DNA from: Angomonas deanei
Lineage: Eukaryota; Euglenozoa; Kinetoplastea; Trypanosomatida; Trypanosomatidae
Reading direction: 5' to 3'
DNA length: 64,000 nt
NCBI GenBank assembly: GCA_903995115.1
Contig: LR877153.1
Location: 496,001-560,000, forward strand
In this document: piece by piece, positions 26,613 to 35,605 of the stretch
Layout: each line of letters begins with the position of its first letter
How positions within the stretch are numbered: position 1 is the stretch's first letter
Notes under the pieces: model-generated
The model's database searches: none
Seen by the model: only the letters and a program-made list of their open reading frames with translations
What the model was told of the DNA's origin: nothing
Made by a program: the position numbers and the translations under genes

Positions 26613-27619
26613 GCGATTCTATGATAGGATTGTACTTTTTTTTGTTTTTCGTACTTTCTTCAATAAAGAGAGTGAGCAGGTAGAAAGAGAGATATTACCG
26701 TACGACACTAAACCATGTGACACTGAAAACAGCAAACAAACATACGACAGCTGAAAAATGAATTTTTAGGAAAGAAAAGACAATAAAAAAAGAAACTGAC
26801 GCGAAATCAAATTAGATATTTCTTTTTATTATTTTATTTTCATTAATATGTATGGAGTTAGAAAAAAAAAAAAACTATATACGCACAATCAACTGTTTTT
26901 TTTTTTTTTTTTGAAAAGTGTTTCGTCTGTTTTTACCACTGGTGAAATGATATAATTACAAAAACAGCTCTTTCCAGTTAAACTCATGAACAAAAAAAAA
27001 AGAATATGAAACACTTTCCCTCCATTTTTTATTATTATTTAATAGCAAATATCATTAAAAGAAAATTTCGGTACGACGTGTGCTTGCTTCATCTTTACGT
27101 GCACATTTAGTGCGAAGAAGTTACGTCTGGAAAAAAAAAAATGGGAAAAATGAGTGTGAGGCAGCGTATTAATAACAATTTTTTCAAAAAAAAAAAAAAA
27201 ACACGCACCTATACATATGAAAAGCAATACGAAAACAAGTTCTATAGTGGATGGTATTATGGAAAAAAACTAAAAAAAAAAAAAAATGGGAGTAAAATTA
27301 AATTCGTCGAAAGATTTCTGTTCTTATCATTGTCTATCTTCATGGTGCACCACACTTTTTTTTTTTACTTTTTTTCCCCTTTCCAGTGGTAATAGTGTAA
27401 ATACGAAACAATCATCACCAGGAAAAAAAAAAAAAAATAACGGTAAAAAAATGGTAATCAACGAAAAAAAAAAAATGAATTAGACTTTTTGTCTGTTTTA
27501 TCCATTAAAAACAAAAATCGAAATATTCAAAGAGGAAGAGCAAAAATATTTAGCAAATATGAAACATACAACAACAAAAAAAAAAGTCACTGCCGTTTAT
27601 TTATTTTTTTTTTCATTTC
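26613..27619. other. One-kilobase region without a conventional gene
   Basis: This is the longest gene-free stretch, dominated by A and T runs of 10-17 bases. On the minus strand it contains one strong pyrimidine tract and AG (27127-27150) followed by a tiny frame (see the separate entry). Frames on the plus strand (27141-27392 and 27489-27761) are Lys/Asn/Phe homopolymer translation and antisense of the next gene. No tRNA or repeat family is visible. Confidence 0.6.
27039..27150 (-). ncRNA. Orphan trans-splice acceptor with a 17-codon frame
   Basis: On the minus strand a pyrimidine tract (27129-27150) is followed by AG at 27128-27127. After it come a 3-codon frame (ATG TGC ACG TAA) and then ATG at 27092, giving MKQAHVVPKFSFNDICY and a TAA at 27039. 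The ~90 bases after the AG are more G/C-rich than the spacer. It could be a short non-coding transcript, a micro-protein gene or the first exon of something I cannot see. There is no sequence evidence to choose between these. Confidence 0.3.
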
Positions 27620-28437
27620 TCACTCCAGCTGTGACATGCCAGTGTTGGGAGACGCCGTCCGTGGGGAAAAGTTCATTCGCCCTCTCGTCCTCCCCTCCTT
27701 CCGCTTCCCCTCGCTCGGTACCATGGCACAGTCCACCTCTAGTGCGGTGAGGGAGGGGTAGGAGCCGACAGGGAAAGCATCGTTCGCGGTATTGGGGGAC
27801 AGATTGGGGCCGACTGGGCGCCGGCGGCGAGGGGACGGCAAATAGTGGTTGGGCGAGTTCGGGGACTCCGTCGCCCCCTTCCGCGGGTTGCTGGAGAGGA
27901 TGGCCAGCTTGTCGAGGGGGGAGTGGTGGGAGAGACGACGGTTGAGCTCCAGCTGGCTGGTGCTCTGGGAGGCTAGGGTGATGCACCCCTCCTCATGCAG
28001 CTCCGCTGGATTGCGGGTGTGACTGTTGTAGCTGGGCAGTGCCCTCCCCGTCGTGACGCTGATGAGCGTGGCATCAGGGAGGAGGTCCCCCCTGGAGTGG
28101 CTGAGAGAGCAGCTGGGGTCGGGGGAGGTGGCGCCGGTGCTGAGGTGCTGCAGCGCGAGGTGACTAGAGTCGTCGGACTGCAGGAAGGAATGGTTCGCCA
28201 TGAAGGAAAAGTTTTGCTGCGAGCTGCCCTTCGTCCGGAGCGGGGAGAGCTTCAGGGGGGAGTTAAAGCCAAGGGGTCCGGCACTGGATGGGATGGGCAT
28301 GGTGTTCGGCGTGGGCAGGTGACGCACTGGTACGCTGGTGGTCGCCCTGGGGGCACGGCTGGTCGGGGAGGACTGGACGCTGCTGGGGGTGCGGTTAGAG
28401 AGACGGAACGTGTCCGTGCTCTCTGCCGCCTCGCCCC
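27620..28437 (-). CDS. Low-complexity Ser/Pro-rich protein, C-terminal segment
   Basis: This is the continuation of the gene starting at 28791. In this frame the sequence after the junction reads EAAESTDTFRLSNRTPSSVQ, then continues through HLPTPNTMPIPSSAGPLGF and a KLSPLRTKG motif. It is disordered, rich in Ser, Pro, Thr and Asn, with many SP/TP sites and a basic RRRRPVGP block, which suggests a phosphorylated cytoskeletal or nuclear scaffold (inference). The C-terminal ~70 residues contain a basic KRKEGRTRGR block and end GMSQLE. No domain is recognised. Confidence 0.65.
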
Positions 28438-28791
28438 GCTGGCGCTGATGGTGGGGTTCATGCGGAGACGGGTGGCAGGGGATGGCACTCTCGCTCCACG
28501 CTCGTACAGGGAGAGACTATCCACCACGTTGTAGAAGGTGCTGGGGTCGGCGACTCCTTGCAGCGGCCCTGGTGTCTCCCCGAAACTGTCGTGCAATACG
28601 CCGGAGAACAACATAGGGTTGGTCTGCTCGGGGCTCGCCAGGCTGTACAGGTCGATCTCCACCTGGATCGTCCCCTCCTCGTCATTGTTGGTGCGATCAT
28701 TCGAATTATTGTTGGATACCGTGGAGAGGACGGTAGAGCCGAGGTTGGCCAGTGACTTACGCCATTCGACGCGACAGAGGTGTTGCTCCAT
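28430..28791 (-). CDS. Low-complexity Ser/Pro-rich protein, N-terminal segment
   Basis: This segment starts at the ATG at 28791 (MEQHLCRVEWRKSLANLG); the frame upstream is Phe-rich spacer. About 120 residues are natural: a short helical N-terminus, an Asn run, then acidic sequence with DLYSLASPEQTNPMLFSG and FGETPGPLQG. The same frame stays open to 28252, but beyond the C4 run at 28434-28437 it becomes Arg/Pro-rich and unnatural, while the other frame becomes natural. One more G on the sense strand at that run would join both segments into a protein of about 390 aa. Confidence 0.6.
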
Positions 28792-29136
28792 AACAATGTA
28801 TATACCACAATTATTATAGATCCAAAAAAAAAAAAAGTTGTTTATACAAACGCTAAAATAAGAGAGATTTAAAAGACAAAAAAAAAAAAAAGTCGTCTCC
28901 AATAGAAAAAAAAGGAGGAAAAATTAATGAGGAAAAACAATGAGAATTTTTCCTTGTACATAGTAAGAGAGAGAAAGAGAGAGGAATAAGTGTTTCTTGG
29001 AGGAATACAAACAGACAACGGCAATCCCATACAATCCCAGTCACGCGCTTGTGATATCCGTAGAACATTCCAACTTCCTAAACATTTTTATAATATACTT
29101 TTGTGTGTGTGATAACCGTTTTCATCCCCCATAAAA
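28792..29136. other. Gene-free A/T-rich spacer
   Basis: This spacer separates the thioredoxin-like gene from the Ser/Pro-rich gene. It has A runs (T runs on the sense strand) around 28829-28841 and 28879-28892 that can serve as polypyrimidine tracts for the downstream gene. Nothing else is seen. Confidence 0.55.
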
Positions 29137-29649
29137 TTACTGTTTGGGTCGTCTCTTCTCTAATTCCTTCAGGACATCGGCCGTGTTCATCTCACGCACC
29201 TCATCCCCCACCTGTCGCAGTCCGGTAAACGTCTGTACCATGGGGGTACCCGACACCAGCTGATAGTCCACCAGCTGCCTAGACGATATCTTCTTTGTAT
29301 CCACGCTATACCACACAATCCGCCCCGGTCCCTCCTTTCCATACTTTTGTTGGCAGACCGCCTCCGTCTCCTTTAGCATCTCCGCCATGGAGAGGCACGG
29401 GATGCAGCCGTGTTTCCAGTACTTGATCACCATCAGGTCATTCTCGTGCTCCTGCAGCTTGGAGAGGAATTCCTCCTCACTAGCGATGGGGGTCATCTTT
29501 GTTTTTTCCAAGAATCCACCCTCCTCGAACTCCTTTATCCATTGTGGGAACTGTTCCTGCATCAGCTTGTCGTAGGCCTCGTTGGAGAGGTTTTCTGGAA
29601 GTTTGCGGTCGCCGAAAATACGGCGAATGATATTTTGTGGAGAAGCCAT
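29137..29649 (-). CDS. Thioredoxin-fold protein with CIPC motif
   Basis: The protein has 170 aa from an ATG at 29649. The first ~60 residues are helical and charged. Residues ~60-165 have a thioredoxin fold: LMVIKYWKHGCIPCLSMAEML carries a C-x-x-C redox site in the usual strand-helix position (family WCGPC). IVWYSVDTKK then forms the next strand, and VSGTPMVQTFTGLRQVG contains the cis-Pro (TP) before the final strands. It could be a redox-active thioredoxin-like protein or a mitochondrial assembly factor with this fold. No clear presequence or membrane segment is seen. Substrate unknown. Confidence 0.82.
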   Translation of the reverse strand: MASPQNIIRRIFGDRKLPENLSNEAYDKLMQEQFPQWIKEFEEGGFLEKTKMTPIASEEEFLSKLQEHENDLMVIKYWKHGCIPCLSMAEMLKETEAVCQQKYGKEGPGRIVWYSVDTKKISSRQLVDYQLVSGTPMVQTFTGLRQVGDEVREMNTADVLKELEKRRPKQ

Positions 29650-29857
29650 TCGAATTCTTTTTGTAATACTTTACGAAAAAAAAAAAAAGAGAATGAAGAG
29701 AAATAGAGTTCTACAAGCAGGATCGTTTTCCTGCGGGACACTTTGCGTCAAACTTGCTGAACCACCACTACACATGCGCTACCTTCTGCCATCACATTGC
29801 CATCTTTTTAATGATAAAGTATTATAATGTCTGTGAATCCTTTCTCTCCTCCCACGG

Positions 29858-30652
29858 TTACTCCGCCAGTCCCTTGGGCCAATGCCCGTAATACCGCATG
29901 TGTCGAACCTTCCACCAAAACTCCGAATTGAAGTGCGGGTCGGTGAAGTCGCTCTCTCGCAGTTCTGCCCTAGCGGAGGAGAGCTGTGCCTGACCGGGGG
30001 ACATCATGATGGGTCTAAAGTCGAACGACTCGTGTTCGGGGTGATTATCGGAGAAGCGCTTCAGCCGCATCCAGGGATCGGTCTTCACCCGCTCCTCGTC
30101 CGTCTTGCCGTACACATTGACGTCCCAGAACGGCTTATCGTTCTTGATCGCGTAGAACCCTCTCACGACCACCCACAGGACAAACAGAAAGGCAGCCCCA
30201 TAGGTGCCGACCGTGTGAGAAAAGTACTTCTCCGGACTCTCCGACCAGTGGGAGTACAGCTGCCGGTGCCAGTGACGGCGGTCCTTCCGGGTCAACTTCG
30301 CCGTCGGCTTCACCTTTCGAATGTAGTCTAGCGCATCTAGTACATTAGGGGGATCGTTGGGCGTGGTGGACATTACATCGGCTGGGATGATCACCCCGCC
30401 ATTGTCGTTGATTTCGGAGAGATCGTAGGTATCCATATTGGTCACATTTTTCAAGTAGTCTAGACCGGGCGCACGCCAGCGTATCACCTCCCCCGTCTCT
30501 AGCACACGCTGCAGGTAGAACTTATTGTCACGGGTGCGGATGAGACTCACGTCGGACTCCTCTCTGTCCCGTATGGCGTAGCCACCACGGCTAACGTAGG
30601 CAATGACCGTCGTCACCGGTCGGGGCGGTATCACCGTGCGTATACCGCGTGT
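29858..30652 (-). CDS. Single-pass mitochondrial membrane protein, main segment
   Basis: About 260 codons follow the frame change near 30654. The N-terminal part is basic and beta-like (TVIPPRPVTTVIAYVSRGGY). Residues ~125-170 lead into one transmembrane helix (YGAAFLFVLWVVVRGFYAI), followed by a Trp/Tyr/His-rich tail ending MRYYGHWPKGLAE. The Arg/Tyr-rich composition, single helix and absence of enzyme motifs are typical of supernumerary subunits of respiratory complexes or ATP synthase in kinetoplastids (inference). No ATG is present in frame upstream, and the first in-frame start-like codon is GTG at 30634, so the true start is probably at 30710 in the preceding frame. Confidence 0.65.
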   Translation of the reverse strand, partial: TRGIRTVIPPRPVTTVIAYVSRGGYAIRDREESDVSLIRTRDNKFYLQRVLETGEVIRWRAPGLDYLKNVTNMDTYDLSEINDNGGVIIPADVMSTTPNDPPNVLDALDYIRKVKPTAKLTRKDRRHWHRQLYSHWSESPEKYFSHTVGTYGAAFLFVLWVVVRGFYAIKNDKPFWDVNVYGKTDEERVKTDPWMRLKRFSDNHPEHESFDFRPIMMSPGQAQLSSARAELRESDFTDPHFNSEFWWKVRHMRYYGHWPKGLAE

Positions 30653-30653
30653 A

Positions 30654-30710
30654 CTATGAAGAAGGGACCCTTCCTTGTGCTAGGGCTACTCTACCAAGTC
30701 CTCTATACAT
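30654..30710 (-). CDS. Start of the single-pass mitochondrial membrane protein
   Basis: An ATG at 30710, just after a pyrimidine-rich stretch and AG (30717-30716), opens an 18-codon frame MYRGLGRVALAQGRVPSS that ends in TAG. In the +1 frame the text continues as STRGIRTVIPPRP and the rest of the downstream gene. Joined, the N-terminus is Arg-rich, hydroxylated and free of acidic residues, an ideal mitochondrial presequence. The frame change lies anywhere from the TAG back to the GGG and CCC runs about 30665. Confidence 0.5.
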   Translation of the reverse strand: MYRGLGRVALAQGRVPSS

Positions 30711-31048
30711 CACTCCTAGTGTGCGAGAGATAATGGTACAACCTTTTTTTTTTATTAGAAAGGATACTACTGCTGCAGGAGTTAAAAAGGGAGAGAGTGG
30801 AAAAATAGGAAGTGCGATGAGTTGTCTCTGCATAAGAGAAATAAAACACAAAAAAATACATTTTCTTTTCTTGTAGGTGTGCTTTGTGACGGGATAAATA
30901 ATACAATATTCCAACAAAACATACTTATACAATCTAGTTTTTTTTTTTTTTTTGTACGCGCAGTTGGGGGGGGTAATGTATAATACAGAAATATCTAATC
31001 TAAATCAAAATAAAAGCAATCGTAGTCGTGATCATTTTTTCTCCTCTC

Positions 31049-32376
31049 TCAGGAACGCACCGGGGTGTCGCCATGGGATGCCGGGGAGGAGGACCCCGGC
31101 CCTCTACGCTGGGGCAGGGTCGGTGGGTTCGCGCTGTTATTGCGACTACGACGCTTGTCCGCGGAGGTATACCGCGCCCGCCGCGACAGCCGTGGAGGAG
31201 GGGACCCACCAGCCGGCAAAACTGCATCCGCACGGTTGGGGGTTTTGGAGTCTAGCGGAGTGTTCACTGGCCGAGGGAGGAGGGCGGTAATGTCTCGCAG
31301 CGGTGTAAGCGACACGACCTCCGCCTCTTCCACTGGTGGGCTGACCAGCGCGGGAGTATCCTCTTCCGTGGAGCGTGGCTTGTGGTCCGTGGAGGACTTG
31401 CGGTGACGCCTAGAGGAGTGATGACGGTGACGGTGCGCATGAACTGGGGGCGTCTCCTTATCGTTGTTCGCGAGAGGGCGTGGCACCCCTGTTACTTTAT
31501 TGCTATGGAGTGCCCCATTCTCTTTATCATTTGTATTGGGCTTCGTGTCCTCTGCCTGAGTAGGGTGGATATACTTGGCTAACAAACTGGAGACATTGAC
31601 CGTTTCCTCTTTTTTCTCTTCTTCCTCTTTTCTAATCTGATAGCGTACTTGATAAAGCTTTGCGGAGGCTCGTGGGGACGGCAGCGTGCTGTTGGCGTGA
31701 CTACTGTTACGAAAACTGTCCTCACAAGGAGTGAGTGGTGTCATGGACGGGGCTGGGGCGGAGGGGAGAAGAACCGTACCGACAGAGTGCGGCATCTCCA
31801 CCGCACTGTGCAGGCGAGAGCAGACCGTCGGCGGCACCTCCTCTTGATGGTTGTTAGTGTGGTCATCCGCTACAGAGGTTCCTTCATCTTGCCGTATTGG
31901 GGAGGGAGAAGCCTTTTCTATCACCTCTCTCACGGTGTAGTCGCCTCGTGGATCGTAGTGCTCCGACAGTTCAATCTTGGTCGCCGTCGTCTTTCTCCCT
32001 TCCTCCACGAAACTATCGTTCATACGGTTACTGTCCCTATTCGTACTGTGCTCCTCCTCCTCTTGTTTTTCTTCCTTGTCCTCTTTTGTTTTGCTCCGAG
32101 GAGGAGTCAGCAGCGGTGGCTGGGACGGCGGGGAGGGATCTCGCTGACCTCCTCGGATCATGGACAGCCGACTATTATTATTATTATTTGTGATGGGTTG
32201 CATCTTGGTTAGAAATACCTTTGTGAACTCATTTTGAGCTTTAGGCTCCTCCTGACGCGGATGAAGAGTAGGGATCGGCTCCGTTTCAGTCAATGTGAGG
32301 TTGGGCAGAGGAGAGGTGTGGGTGTGAGTGGCGGGACTAGCATTCTCATCATCTTTCCGCCGTGGTGCGCCTTCGC
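31049..32376 (-). CDS. Ser/Pro-rich phosphoprotein-like gene, C-terminal segment
   Basis: This is the third piece of the gene starting at 33554. Natural sequence in this frame begins at EGAPRRKDDENASPATHTHT, just after the C4T4 run at 32376-32383, and runs to 31049. It is disordered and rich in Thr, Ser, Pro, Glu and Arg, with an Asn run, a highly charged stretch (KTKEDKEEKQEEEE), several SP/TP sites, His-rich HAHRHRHHSSRRHRK and a basic Arg/Ser tail ending DTPVRS. The pattern suggests a regulated scaffold or microtubule-binding tail. The apparent start at 32293 is a TTG and not a real initiator. Confidence 0.6.
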
Positions 32377-32931
32377 CCCTTTTGTCGTGTACAATCGCGG
32401 CGCATCTACGTAGCGTGGGGGTGCCACCGACGGACGCTCCGCCTCCATCTCCTCGTCATGCGCTTCTAAAGGAGGCGTTTCCGTTCGCTTTTTGGTTTCC
32501 TCTTCTGTCTCTTCGTCGGAGACGGAAATGCTATCTGACGGGGACCTTTCCCTCTGGCCGGGGAGACTCTGGGAGTCGTGCCGCTCCTCGCTCTCGGACG
32601 GTAGCGCCAAGGGGTCTACCTCAATCTCAATGGTGCTCCTCGCCGGGAGGGACACACTCTTGACACTGTACTCTCTTTCATACCGGTTGACATCGGCCAC
32701 CGCACGGCGCGCCGACCACGACGGCATATCTTCCTCTCGCATAATCGTCAGTCGGGGCATCGACTTTTCCTCCTCCATCGGGATGACACAGACACTTTCC
32801 TTCTCCGTTTTTAGCGGAGAGTATAACGTGATACCTTCGATCGGCATCGACGGTGACCGCTGTCTGTCCGCCGCTGCCTGGTCCTCCCACCGCGTGTCCT
32901 GCTTCTTATTGCTATTGTGAAACGCAGCCAC
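32290..32931 (-). CDS. Ser/Pro-rich phosphoprotein-like gene, middle segment
   Basis: This is the second piece. In this frame the sequence reads ELDQLLGTPRVAAFHNSNKK from the first junction onward, continues through acidic Ser-rich stretches (SDSISVSDEETEEETKKRTE) and ends naturally near PRLYTTKG at the second junction. The remaining ~25 codons to the stop at 32290 are in the wrong frame. No known domain is visible. One additional base at each of the C4 runs (32961-32964 and 32376-32379) would unite all three pieces. Confidence 0.55.
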   Translation of the reverse strand: MAAFHNSNKKQDTRWEDQAAADRQRSPSMPIEGITLYSPLKTEKESVCVIPMEEEKSMPRLTIMREEDMPSWSARRAVADVNRYEREYSVKSVSLPARSTIEIEVDPLALPSESEERHDSQSLPGQRERSPSDSISVSDEETEEETKKRTETPPLEAHDEEMEAERPSVAPPRYVDAPRLYTTKGAKAHHGGKMMRMLVPPLTPTPLLCPTSH

Positions 32932-33554
32932 GCGAGGGGTGCCCAGCAGCTGATCGAGCTCCCCTCTCGCAGGGTGTTGGGGCTATTCCCAGGATGAGGG
33001 CCGTTCCGCCTGGGGGTACGAAAGTACTTGCCGTTGTCGTTTGGGGTTAGCGGTTGGGCGTCGTTGAACATGGCCTGACGACGAGGGGTGAAGGGAGCCT
33101 CCCTCGGTCGTGGGGAGGCACCGCCCCTCAGAAGATCGGGATGCATATACACGTGAAGCGACTCGTGTAGAAACGACAGAAAGGGTTGGTAAAACGCATT
33201 CCACGGAATGGCCACTCTTTTCTTCTCCTCGTACGTTAACTTTTCCCAATTGGGATACTGTCCCAACACCATTTGATGCCACAGTTTGCGTAGCACACTG
33301 TCCGTCCCTAACTGATGTAGCACATTGTTCATGGTCAGCTCGTCATTTTCACTGCTTTCCTCCCCCATGAAGGCAGAAAACAGATTCTCTCTCGTGTTGA
33401 TGGAGTAGATCACACTCTTGAATCCATCCTCATTCAGGACATGCACCAGACCGGTATCGTCACCGACGACGTTTTCACTGGTGGGGAGGTAACTGTAGGT
33501 CTTGAAGAGGAGTCGCAGCTGTTCCTTGAAGGCGGAGAACTGACTGGTGGCCAT
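32811..33554 (-). CDS. Ser/Pro-rich phosphoprotein-like gene, N-terminal domain
   Basis: The segment starts at an ATG at 33554, which directly follows an A-rich leader on the sense strand. Residues ~1-145 look like a folded all-helical domain: MATSQFSAFKEQLRLLFKTY, a mid-part with HQLGTDSVLRKLWHQMVLGQ, and IPWNAFYQPFLSFLHESLHVYM. A disordered region with FTPRRQAMFNDAQPLTPNDN follows. The natural frame ends near NTLREG at 32961-32964; the rest of the frame to 32811 is Arg-rich and unnatural. I do not recognise the helical domain. Confidence 0.65.
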   Translation of the reverse strand: MATSQFSAFKEQLRLLFKTYSYLPTSENVVGDDTGLVHVLNEDGFKSVIYSINTRENLFSAFMGEESSENDELTMNNVLHQLGTDSVLRKLWHQMVLGQYPNWEKLTYEEKKRVAIPWNAFYQPFLSFLHESLHVYMHPDLLRGGASPRPREAPFTPRRQAMFNDAQPLTPNDNGKYFRTPRRNGPHPGNSPNTLREGSSISCWAPLAWLRFTIAIRSRTRGGRTRQRRTDSGHRRCRSKVSRYTLR

Positions 33555-33705
33555 TTTTTTCTTATTTATATCTTGGAGAACGACAATGAGAAAGATTATT
33601 TATCTTTGTATTCTTGACACGACAAAACACAATAAGTGAGTAAACGGAAAGCATTTTTTTATTCATTTTTTATACAATGAATTATTTATAGAAGTTTCTG
33701 TAAAG

Positions 33706-34650
33706 TTATCCTTTAATCAACCGGGATTGCCATCGGTTCTCACGCCCCTTCTTCGCCTTGGACAGCAGCGGACTACCAGAGTTACCTGGTTCAATAAACT
33801 TCACCGGTAGCGTCGCCGACCGCATCGAAATGCCCAACTTCTCAAACTCCGACCAGTTGACTGGTATCGGCAGCAGTCCTGCCGCCGCCATGCTATCCAT
33901 CGACCGGTCGAACCCTCTCTGCACTAATATCTCATTGGTGTAGTCCACCCCGTAAAAGGAAAAGAAGTGACAGCCGGGCTCCACGTAGACCACCTGCATG
34001 TTTTCCCCCGCGCTCTGCTGGTACTGATCCACAGCCAACAAGCCGTGTTCATCTTTCCACGCAATCAAAATATCATCCCCCGCGAAACCAAAGTAGTCCC
34101 CCAGCGGCGGGGCATCACCTTCCTGCTCTAGCGTGATCACGTCGAAGAGTGCCGCACCGTCGTCGGTGTCGCGGACCTCGTACAGATCTTTTAGGATCTC
34201 TAGCGCGGTGAGATTGGTGCGAGGACCGTGACCCACCGCGATCCCTTTTGGCAGTCGCACCACGTCCCCGCTGTGTATCCGGCAGCCCTCATTGTCCATC
34301 AGCTGCGCCCCCATGGAGGTAGGGCCACCAGCACTGCGAATGTACTGCATCGTGTCCCGGAACTCCGTCGCACGGTGCTCCAGACCGGTGAGGGGCACAC
34401 TCAGTAGGGTGGAGTTGACCTGCACGGCAATGTCCGCCACCTTCATGGAGTCGGTCCCACTGCGCTCGCCCATGAGGTGAATGCTGTCGACCAGCTGACT
34501 GTGCTGCAGACACTTGTAGTAGTCCCGGAACTGATGAACGAGCATGTCGCGGTTGATGACGGTGCCGTTAGGGCTGGCGGTGGGGATACTCTTATAGTGA
34601 GGCGCGCGCACGAACACGTGCACCGCACGGAGCGCTAGTGAGCTTCTCAT
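33706..34650 (-). CDS. DDAH/pentein-fold pseudoenzyme, probably mitochondrial
   Basis: The protein has 314 aa from the ATG at 34650. It aligns with dimethylarginine dimethylaminohydrolase along its length: AVHVFVRAP (family: AVVRALP), TDSMKVADIAVQV (family: PDCVFVEDVAVV), HSGDVVRLPKGIAVGHGPRTN (20-residue core; family: GGDVLFTG..FFVGLSxRTN) and IPVNWSEFEKLGISMRSATLP (family: IPVxMSELxKVDGxLTCCSVL). The three catalytic positions are all lost: Glu of EGGD is His-Ser-Gly-Asp here, the His of LHLK falls in LGDY, and the nucleophilic Cys is replaced within MRSAT. It is therefore a pseudoenzyme (inference). The first ~20 residues, with several Arg and no acid, look like a mitochondrial presequence. 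A structural role in a kinetoplastid mitochondrial complex is plausible. Confidence 0.75.
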   Translation of the reverse strand: MRSSLALRAVHVFVRAPHYKSIPTASPNGTVINRDMLVHQFRDYYKCLQHSQLVDSIHLMGERSGTDSMKVADIAVQVNSTLLSVPLTGLEHRATEFRDTMQYIRSAGGPTSMGAQLMDNEGCRIHSGDVVRLPKGIAVGHGPRTNLTALEILKDLYEVRDTDDGAALFDVITLEQEGDAPPLGDYFGFAGDDILIAWKDEHGLLAVDQYQQSAGENMQVVYVEPGCHFFSFYGVDYTNEILVQRGFDRSMDSMAAAGLLPIPVNWSEFEKLGISMRSATLPVKFIEPGNSGSPLLSKAKKGRENRWQSRLIKG

Positions 34651-34916
34651 TATTTATGATTCTAGTATTTCTGTGAATTTGCTTCTGGCCGGTGAGGAGG
34701 GAGAAGGGAGGGGTAATGTAGTGATGAATGAGATCGTGTTGTGCTTTTTCAAAGAAACCTTTCCTCATTCTAGGATGCCCCATTCTTCTTTTTTTCTTCT
34801 AAGAAACACATATGAAGAGACGAAACGGATACAATATACAATTTTTATTTCTCACAAGGGAAAACGTGAATCTAGGGTGAAATTATTTTCATGTGTAGCG
34901 GTTGCCATCCGCATAT

Positions 34917-35605
34917 CTACTGTTCCGCCGGTGGTGGGTTACCAAAGTAGCGACGCGCCACATAGCGGTGTACATCGGTGTGACGCCACTGCAGGCCCCT
35001 CCAGCTCTCCTCCGCGGCAGGTCGCTTATTAGGGACATAAGTGGAAGAGCAGGCGGCGTTACTGGCAATTGTGCGGGACCGAAAGTGGACGCTAGCGGAG
35101 GGAGAGGGCTGCAGGTCGTACTGGTTACGCCACACCACACTGGTGGGGCAAACCGACTCGGCTTCCTTCCCTGCCTTTGTCGTGGTCTCCTTCCCACCCT
35201 TGGCGGTCGACGCCCCCCTGCGCACCTCGTAGAAGGATTCCTTCACTTCCTTCGGGACAGGGTACGGTGGCACCACCATCGCCTGCTCCTCGCCGGCGTA
35301 CATAATTTTAGGCTTCAGCACCGTCACCGTCGCCGCCGGGGGACCGTTGAAGACGACCGACTCTGTGGTGGTCACGACAGGGCCTGTAGGGGCGGACCCA
35401 CTCGTTGGTAGCGGCTGAGCCTCCCCTGTGGTCGTCGTGTTAGGGAGAGGAGGGTCTTGGGGATTGTAGGCATTGTACGTGTTCGCGGTGTAACTGCTGG
35501 CTAGTGGGATAGAGGAGTGGTCGACGAGCGGCTGTGAGGTGGGCGCCGTATCGAGTGGTTGAGAGAGAGCTGCCAGCGAGAGGTGGTGCTGGGGCTGCCT
35601 TGGGG
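34917..35605 (-). CDS. Proline-rich protein, C-terminal segment
   Basis: This is the continuation of the gene starting at 36123, in the next frame. The joined frame begins RQPQHHLSLAALSQPLDTAP and passes a disordered Thr/Pro/Asn-rich linker. It then enters a better-ordered region: VVFNGPPAATVTVLKPKIMY, VVPPYPVPKEVKESFYEVRR, and a C-terminal part with SWRGLQWRHTDVHRYVARRY. The last ~60 residues have the Trp/His/Arg/Tyr composition of a short binding domain. No known domain is recognised. The junction lies at the G5 run 35602-35606 (one C too many on the sense strand). Confidence 0.6.

Noticed and set aside
27141-27761. Plus-strand frames in the gene-free kilobase, suggesting a strand switch
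   Set aside because: They are Lys/Asn/Phe runs from homopolymers and the antisense of the Ser/Pro-rich gene. All credible genes on both sides are on the minus strand, so there is no strand-switch region.
33706-34650. Active dimethylargininase or arginine deiminase
   Set aside because: The catalytic Glu, His and Cys are all replaced, so an enzymatic annotation would be misleading.
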